DNA from: Cephalotrichum gorgonifer
Taxonomy: Eukaryota; Ascomycota; Sordariomycetes; Microascales; Microascaceae
DNA length: 64,000 nucleotides
Direction: 5' to 3'
Assembly (NCBI GenBank): GCA_900312665.1
Contig: ONZQ02000017.1
Span: forward strand, 434,001 to 498,000
Positions within the stretch are counted from its first letter, which is position 1. Each line of letters starts with the position of its first letter. Below the pieces are notes generated by a model. It searched no databases, was not told where the DNA came from, and saw only the letters and a program-made list of their open reading frames with translations. The position numbers and the translations under genes were made by a program. Shown here in pieces: positions 57,401 to 64,000 of this stretch.

Positions 57401-57773
57401 ATCATGTCTAGTTGGGCCCAGGAATTCAGAGGCATCAAAGAGGGCGTCATCGGACATCTGGCTTGAGGGCGTTGCCGAGGGGTGGATCGACGACCATCTC
57501 CCGTCGGAGACGGGAGCCTACAAGGCGGGAAGGGACGACTCGAATGTGCAGAGCGAGGTGTCTTCACGCAAGCGCGAGTATCTCACGACAACGTCGTGGG
57601 GAATTCCGGCCGGCCACCCGTCAATGCTACAGGAGCTTCTTTCTAACCTCCCTCATGACGACGAGGTGGCCAGTGGCGAGAGTCGCCGACTCAGCTTGTC
57701 CACCGGCGACGACAAGACGGGAACCCGCGGTGGTACAGATGGTCGTCTAGATGGCGTCCCTGGGACAGAGTAG
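54439..57773 (+). CDS. RhoGAP-domain protein (Rho GTPase-activating), possible TAG in first segment
   Basis: Accelerates GTP hydrolysis on Rho-family GTPases, acting in polarity and cell-wall signalling. Segments: 54439-54780, 54860-54910, 54977-55277, 55354-56226, 56285-56858 and 56918-57773, about 998 residues. The RhoGAP domain includes VTLEESIRICGKSLMYLPP, YLIQNAANASGVFRVPGSVR with the catalytic Arg near 240, STFKRFLSILPGGILGSLEV and MSYEGFGIVFGPLLVGDLL. The long C-terminal half is Ser/Gly-rich and disordered. In the first segment the frame is continuous except for TAG at 54682-54684. Either a GTAGTC donor at 54551 removes it (intron about 134 nt, frame kept), or the stop is real, edited or an error. 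A short basic patch (WISRLFRNVSGHARNSS) precedes the domain. Confidence 0.82.
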
Positions 57774-58500
57774 GTCCCTCAGGGCCGCGTCGAGGACGAC
57801 AGTTGGAGGAGGGGTGTCGAGGCATCATTAGGACCGGGGGGGTTTAGATGGTTGTACAATGGGCGAGGAGAGGGCGGGGAGGGTTTGGAGTGTGGTGGGG
57901 ACATGGAGGCACCTAGATGCCCCCATTGCAAGAGATTGGATGTCGAGTTTGAGAGTGGGTGGGAGTGTGTTTACAGGAGATTGAAGGGCAGGAGACGGGG
58001 TGGGGTCGGGGAGTTGCAGGAGATGTTGGGGGCTGTGTTGAGGGAGTTGGGGTCTACGCCTGTTGTGAGTGAAAGGTTTGAGGGGGGGAAGATGGAGGGT
58101 GAAAGTAAGGGGTGTACACGGAGGAAAATAGGGGAGTTAAGGGTCGAGAACGGGGGAGCTCTTGAGGTTTGGGTGAGTGCGGTCCCGGTTGGGCGGGAGG
58201 GGGCTGTGAGGGGGAGGGAGGTTGGACAGGAAGGGGGAGTGGGGAAAGGGGGGGTCGGAGGGAAGGATGGGGAGGGAGGGGGGAGGGAGTAGCAAGGGGG
58301 GATGGCGGTAGATGTTGAAGAGGGAACAGGAAATAGGGGAGGGAGATGAAGGAATGGAGGGGGGGAGGGAACGGTGAGACAGGAGGGAGGAAGTAGAAGG
58401 GGAGAAAGACAAGGGCGAATAGGGGGAGGAAACGGAAGAGAAGGGGAGGGATGAGTGGGCTGGAGTATTCAAGTAGGAAGCACAAACTTTCGACAAAAAT
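57774..58500 (+). repeat. polypurine tract with G runs
   Basis: About 700 bp in which the plus strand becomes strongly purine-rich, most of all from 58080 to 58460 where it is almost only G and A, with many GGG and GGGG runs. A 146-residue plus-strand frame (57852-58292) has one cysteine pair, CPHCKR, but otherwise reflects the purine bias. The opposite strand gives Pro/Ser/Leu-rich frames for the same reason. I treat it as biased sequence with possible triplex or G-quadruplex potential, not as a gene. Confidence 0.7.
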
Positions 58501-59300
58501 ATGACATCCGGGGGTGTTGTTATCCCAAAATGCTCACACGACCTCGCCCCTTAGCTAGTAGAACCGCCACCCTAGCTCCCTCTCGCTGCCCTTTTTATTG
58601 AAGAGAAGTTACTTCCTGTAGACATACTCAGCTCAACTAACCCTGTATAGAACGCGAGAGAGTGACGGGAACTTGGGTTATGGAGAGCGTGCTTCGTGTA
58701 AAAGTAAAAAAAAAAAAGATAACCAGGGGGATAGCTCGTCGGGGATATGCCCGTGCTTGTGGTTTGTAGTTTGTGGCTTATCTCTCTCGTATATATCTCC
58801 TTTCATCAACGACTTTTCGATTCTTAAAGAATCGAGGCGTGGCTAGGCTTCATTACAGAACTTATATTGCGTTACAAGTTAAATGACCGTTTTTGACCCG
58901 GAAGACGGTAGGAAGGGGATTTGGAGGTTGATTCTAGGTCTCACGAGGCAGGCTTTCTGTCTACGAGTGCGGAGAACTGCACATCTCAGCCATGACCGCC
59001 CCCTCGTCGTCCTCCATTGTAAGGCAGTCCCGCGATGAGCATGCTGTAGGAGGACAGTGACAAGGCTGGTGGGAGTTAAGTATATATACATATATATATG
59101 TAGATACGCGTTGCGTGATTAAAAACTACGTAGCACGTAATATTTCAAAGGATATCATAAGAGAAGAGGAAAGACAGAGGGAGAAAAAAAGGATAACGCA
59201 GGATAAGGTTTAGAAACGATCAAAGTGGTGTGAGGATGAAGTCCCGAAACTCATAACCTGGATATATCTGACTTAATAGTAAGCAGTATAGATCGTTGGT

Positions 59301-59364
59301 ACCACGACTCTGTGTTACTCCGTTAACCAACCGAGCTAGTTAGCCAACCGGAGGCTGGATATGT
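59301..59364 (-). ncRNA. degenerate tRNA-like sequence (pseudo-tRNA or SINE head)
   Basis: On the minus strand the sequence reads GGCTAACTAGCTCGGTTGG and then TTAACGG, very like a tRNA 5' end with its D-loop A box. About 30 bases on, GTCGTGGTACCAACGATC stands where the T-loop B box (normally with GGTTCGA) should be, so the T loop is damaged. The acceptor stem does not close. It cannot be a working tRNA. A decayed tRNA gene or the tRNA-derived head of a SINE both fit. Confidence 0.3.
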
Positions 59365-59976
59365 CAAGAAGCGAGGGAACGGCGCAGATTCACTCTCGCC
59401 AGTGCAGTGGAGCATTCTAGTTGGGCGGCCGATATTGGGCGAGTCGGGTCGTGTATATCATGTGAGAAGCTATCATCTTAGCATAGATATACTCGTCGTA
59501 TAAGGACCGGCCATGTACGGGGTCTGCCGTCAAGAGTTCCCAGGATGGGGCTGAGGGCCTAATACAGTAAGTGCGTTCGACTAATACAGATGAAGAATAT
59601 ATGCCGAACTTTACAGCCAGTTTTGGCGCTTCTACTAGACAAAATAGGGCAGAATGTGTGGGTATATCAATCCTCACAGCTGCCGCACCCTGGCAAATAC
59701 TCTCGCACCGCTTTTACACTACATGTGCCTGCTCCGTTTTCGGCAAGCGTCGTGGGGGAGCGAGTGAAGTGCTTCTTACTCCGGGACGGTCTAGCCTGTT
59801 CTGTCTGCATATTTGTGATGGCTCGGCAGGTACTACATCTACCCCTTTTACATCTTGGCATGTGTGTATGGTGGTATCGTGAATCCTTTCATATCCGGTG
59901 AGAGCCAGGAGAGGGTGTGGGCGCTCCGGTACACCGAGTTTTATCACCCGCAGGGATTCCAGAGGCCGGAGTATGG

Positions 59977-60085
59977 CTTGTCATTATGGAGGATCCAGGA
60001 CCCCGGAGTAACTAACGGCTTGTCTTTAGCGAGAATCCAAGACGCCCGGAGCAACTAACGGCTTGTCTCTAGCGATGAACCAGGA
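59977..60085 (+). repeat. tandem repeat, unit 42-43 bp, about 2.5 copies
   Basis: Copies start at 59977, 60019 and 60062, each opening CTTGTC. The first two end CCCGGAG(T/C)AACTAACGG. They differ by scattered substitutions. A weaker copy may precede at about 59938. No coding role is apparent. Confidence 0.7.
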
Positions 60086-63000
60086 TATGCGGGCTAGGGG
60101 AGGATCGTATTTATCGAAAGAATGAGGAGACGGAGGTTACCATGTCGGGTATTCGTCCCCTTAACTAATCCCAATCCTGTCGTTGACCCCAAGTCATCCT
60201 GCTGGAGAACGATGAAGTCGAAGCTAACGTCCCACAATCCGGGCAACATTCGCCGAGGGGTACATATAGGCAGACCCTTGCATCCTGTTGCGCTTTGACT
60301 GGTATCAGCTTCTAGTAAAGCGGAAACGCACATCCTCCCCGAACGTACCCCTGCCACCGGGGAGCTGCCGGGGAGCTGTCGGGGAGGAAAGTATTATTGG
60401 GGACGGCGGTACGAGTAAATAGGGGTTGGTGGGTGCTACATGCCGGTTCGGTTCGGACTAGCTAGCTTGGGCCGGCATCACCGGCACCGACACCCTGCTT
60501 GGCTAACTGTTGCTTGCTGTCTGTCTCCATAAGGGGGGTTTGGGGGTTTGGGGGGAAGTACGTTTTGGGAGTGTTTTTCTTTTGTACGGGCCCTAAGAGG
60601 ACCTATCCATATCCCTTCAGCAGCAAAGGTTACAAGTAGACTAGTTCTTTCGTGAGAGATGACGGAGACAAAGTCACTTTCTCCTCTACCTTTTGTCCCC
60701 TTTTCCTCGCTTAACCCAGTACACCTTGGGTGGATTTCCCTGAAGAGCCGTGGGTTTTCGTACTCGCATGACCCTGAGGGAAGGAGCCGTCGGACATGCT
60801 CCGCCCGGTGGGAAGGAAGGTAGTACTCCGTAGTCTAAACGGAATTAGACTCGCGTTAGCTTGGTGGATTTCTAAGATGTCATGTACTTCGTAAAGGAAG
60901 CCGAAAATCACAGGTACTTTGTATAAAGCCTACCGAGTCCCGAATGTTTGTGGCGCCCTGGTGAGTGTCGTATCGAGTCAGGGGATACGTAATACGCATA
61001 CTCATGTGCCAAGCCTCCCCTCCCTCCCTTCTGCACTGAGAGACTTTAAGTCCCTCATATACAGGCCGTGTCGTGCCACCGGTAGTTACCCATCAGGTGT
61101 GATGGACTATTATTACTCATTCCTCCTCGTGTTGCATGGCCGGGACGGCACAATCTTCAATAAAGTCCCTTTGTTCCGACACGTTTGACGTCTTTTGTAC
61201 CTGAGCCCGGGAGCCTGGTAGGCGGGTTCGGGAACGAGAACTCGGTACTGAGGCTCTTTTTACTCCTCTCGATTGGTGACTTCAACCAGCGTTCCTGCAC
61301 TGGCCTGAGGTCTGATCGTTACGAGACGTCTCTCGAACCATGGACGATACGAGCTACTGTTGTATTCCGTCTGGTAATTAAAGCGATAAGACACTAGCGC
61401 TATGCACACAAAATCGTACGAGTACGAAGTATACGCATTTTGGTGGCCCCTGCCCTGTGGGAAAGCACAAATTTCCCCAGGAATAAAACTATTTTATGCA
61501 TTCTATCATATTCCCTGTCCCCGGTTTCCTTGTTTTCTTTAACCTTCTTTTTTAGTGGAGACACTCTCAGGCCCCTTCCATCCCTACCAAGCTAGAAAAA
61601 AAAAATAAGATTCCAACTATCGGCCGCTTCGGGCCATCCGTCTTTCCGCCGCTCGGACCTCCTGGTCTGTTCCGCCGATCTCCGCCCTCCCCCGGCGGGG
61701 ACCGCTTTTGGCACCTTGCTTGCTTTGAACGGAGTCAGTCCCTCTGGGCTCTATGCTCAGAGTCTGTGGGTTCTGGGGGGGCAGGAGGTTTGAAGGCCCT
61801 GATGATTTCCCCATTAGCGCCTTGGCAGGTCAAGAACCCCTTTGGGGTCTCTCCTCCGAGGGGGCTGGCGCATGGTTATCATGTTAACCCCTGTAGATGC
61901 GCAGGCTGGCGACTGGTCGGGCAACGACGGATAATCAGCTGGATAATCCGAAGGAATCCGCTTCCTTTGCAGGGGCAGGGGATAGTAAAAAAAAATTCAT
62001 TCCCTTGCCAAGGCTGGGACCACCGGAGAAACTTCTTGCGAGATGATGTGCATGCTAGCCCTCAAGTAGAAAAGTGAGCAGGACCGATGTGCAGCAGGCA
62101 TTATTAGTCCCATTCCTGGGGTAACCCTGAGAGTACCGAGTAAGGAATGGGAGGGGTACGTGGTAATACTTGTACGAAGTATATACAGAGGCAAGGATAG
62201 GGGTGGTTACCTGTTAACTAACTTTACTTGGCGTCGGGGGCCAACGGGCAGGTAACGGCCCGTCTGAGTAGTCTACCCGTCGATCATAGCCACATTCGGT
62301 CAAGTTTTGGGGGCTAATCCCCACATTCCGGTGGGGGGAAGGCAGACCACAAGTAGAACATAAAGCCTCGATCCTTCGCTTCGAAATCCTTTCGAGGGCT
62401 TGCGCCACTAAGACTTTAGTGCTCGTATCATGAGCCTACCAGTGCGCAGGAAACAGGGGGATATCCTAGCTTCGGGGGAGGTAGGCTTCCCCGGATGCTG
62501 ATCCGGATGTCTCGGTTCCCCTTTTAAGGGTCTTAATGGGGAAGGTATTACTGTCATGGTTCTTCTGCTCGCACTTGTGGCGTTTTCGTGAATTCGGAAT
62601 TTTCGGAGTACCGCACCACGTCAACGGGAGATGGTTGCATGAAGAATAGAAAGACAGGAGAGAAAAGGTCCGTTTGGGTCCTGAGAATGTCACCTCGCAC
62701 GGCTCGGTACTTGTACTCTTACGAGGACTGAGTCGTTCCGAGGAAGGGCCAGCCACTCCTTTGGTAAGGGCTCAGATCCTTCAGGTCTGGTCTGGGTCCG
62801 CTTGGATATTGCTTTGCTACAGAGTTGTTGTTGTATTTTTAGAAGTCTCATCGTCTACTTTATACTATGTAAGCATAATGGGCATCTTATGGTAACCAGG
62901 TCTGCGGCCACGTCGCTTTCTACATCTTGCCTGTTGGGCGTTACTATCGCCCCATCCTTCCCTCTTCTCGTTGATCCATGCACCATACCTGTTTTGGCCA

Positions 63001-63798
63001 ACTTAGCGACAGGGGGAAGTACCCTACCCTCGGGGAAGTACTACATTCGTCGACCGGTCGAACACTGGGATGGCACTGTCTCATCGACGCCTCCGAACCC
63101 TGGTCTGGCGGTGTCGCATGATGTCCGGATTGCTGCTGTCCGCATTCCGTCTTGCTTCCATCCTGCCCTCTTCAGCAGCTAGCTGATGCCCCTGCATTAC
63201 CTCTGGGAATGCCCTTTAATAATACCTTGTAATTATACGATGTAACTAACCCCCCCGGTCCGTCGACGCTTCAGTACGATCGGGAGACCACCCGAAGCGC
63301 GAGTGCCAAGCGCTGTGGGCACCAATTGTCAGACCAGCCTGTCCCTACCCCCCCCTTCTCCGCCCTCTGTCGAACACCCAAGGAACAATCCAGGCCAGAC
63401 TGCCCTCCCCGCCCCCTCCCAAGCCAAGCTCTTTTTTAATTTTCGTGCTTTGGGTGTGATTTAATATCAGGTCCGCTGGGAAGGGTACGGTACGCTTTTG
63501 ATATCGGCTCGAGCCACCGATATAGAAGGCACGGGGCGCACTCTCCGCGCCATTCCGCCACACGAGACCCCTCGACCTCTTCTCTTCTCGGCCGTGCCTC
63601 CTCGCCAGTTCAGGTCCGACAACGATACCTGCCACTTGAGGGACTCAATGCTCGACGACACCAGATCGTAACCGATCAGCCAACGTTTTCTCCACGGCGC
63701 CTGAGAAGACCCAACTCGACGCCCTTTGTTTCCCGCCAACCACCTCTCCTCCCCCACCTCCTGCTTGGCCTCGTGGTCAGCACAGTAGGACGCAAACG

Positions 63799-64000
63799 AT
63801 GGAGGCCGCCGAGATCATTGCCCGATCCTGGGCTCCCGGAACGGACTTCCCACCGCCGAGGGAGATAAACTGGATGTACCACGCGGGTCTAGCGATTATT
63901 TGCACCCTCTGGACCTTGTCGCTCTCCATCGTCTGCCTGCGGATATGGGGACGCTGGACAGCGAAACAACTGGGCCTTGGTAAGTCTTCGCCTCTTACCT
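63799..64000 (+). CDS. PTH11/rhodopsin-like integral membrane protein (5' end only)
   Basis: First exon 63799-63979, then a GTAAGT donor, cut by the window end. It encodes 60 residues: a polar N-terminus (MEAAEIIARSWAPGTDFPPP) and a first transmembrane helix (AGLAIICTLWTLSLSIVCLR) ending IWGRWTAKQLGL. This start-plus-helix arrangement, with a conserved Arg/Trp after the helix, is the beginning of the fungal rhodopsin-domain (PTH11/SAT4-like) family. Unlike the receptor at 17150 it has no CFEM domain. Assignment to family is likely, identity uncertain. Confidence 0.6.
   Translation, partial: MEAAEIIARSWAPGTDFPPPREINWMYHAGLAIICTLWTLSLSIVCLRIWGRWTAKQLGLGKSSPLT

Larger units (their letters stand above)
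58501..63798. other. gene-poor stretch (about 5.3 kb)
   Basis: No recognisable protein gene. Contains a degenerate tRNA-like stretch (59301-59364), a 42-43-bp tandem repeat (59977-60085), an 11-bp tandem CCGGGGAGCTG pair near 60357-60380 and TACGAGTA octamers at 60410 and 61417. Scattered short minus-strand frames (60094-60357, 60711-60911, 61617-61814, 62214-62408) could be old transposon remains, but none shows a diagnostic motif. Probably the long promoter of the receptor at the right edge plus decayed DNA. Confidence 0.45.

Noticed and set aside
60094..62408. Retrotransposon remains
   Set aside because: Short minus-strand frames look mildly protein-like, but no reverse transcriptase, integrase or zinc-knuckle motif and no terminal repeats were seen.

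Overview
This is a nuclear window from a filamentous ascomycete (Pezizomycotina, most likely Sordariomycetes). The evidence is short GT-AG introns of roughly 50-150 bp, GC-rich coding sequence, fungal-specific families (a PTH11-type receptor with a CFEM domain, a 2EXR protein, Vac8, Alb1, Snf4, Shg1) and no operons. The species cannot be fixed from the sequence. I rebuilt about 25 genes from splice sites, reading frame and family similarity recognised by eye. No database search was run.

Layout. 1-12.4 kb is dense and dominated by mitochondrial functions: the 3' part of nicotinamide nucleotide transhydrogenase, complex I subunit NDUFA12, phosphatidylglycerophosphate synthase PGS1, mitoribosomal proteins mL38 and uL4m, then RPA3 and porphobilinogen deaminase. 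12.7-21 kb holds Alb1, a TIM-barrel isomerase-like enzyme, a CFEM-PTH11 receptor, a broken gene, an assembly gap and an acyl-protein-thioesterase-like hydrolase. 21-25.2 kb is a long gene-free stretch ahead of an ATF/CREB-type bZIP factor. 27.7-48.2 kb is dense again: CAND1, an RD/RS-rich Shg1 protein, a small complex I-like membrane protein, eIF2B delta, a short-chain dehydrogenase, a 2EXR protein, mitochondrial IF3, inner membrane protease IMP1 and Vac8. 51-57.8 kb carries the AMPK gamma subunit Snf4 and a large RhoGAP. 58-63.8 kb is gene-poor, with a polypurine tract, a 43-bp tandem repeat and a degenerate tRNA-like stretch. A second PTH11/rhodopsin-like receptor starts at the right edge and is cut off.

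How the genes fit together. Many neighbours are head-to-head. Three divergent pairs each join two mitochondrial proteins: NDUFA12/PGS1, mL38/uL4m and mtIF3/IMP1. Two of their shared promoters carry the same exact 13-mer around an inverted CCAAT box, the most interesting regulatory signal found. I see no secondary-metabolite cluster, no CRISPR array, no intact transposon, no rRNA and no intact tRNA gene.

Several models carry irregularities that could be sequence errors or real decay: a frameshift plus TAG in mL38, a TAG in the first segment of the RhoGAP gene, and a TAG plus frameshift in the broken gene near 19.2-19.7 kb.
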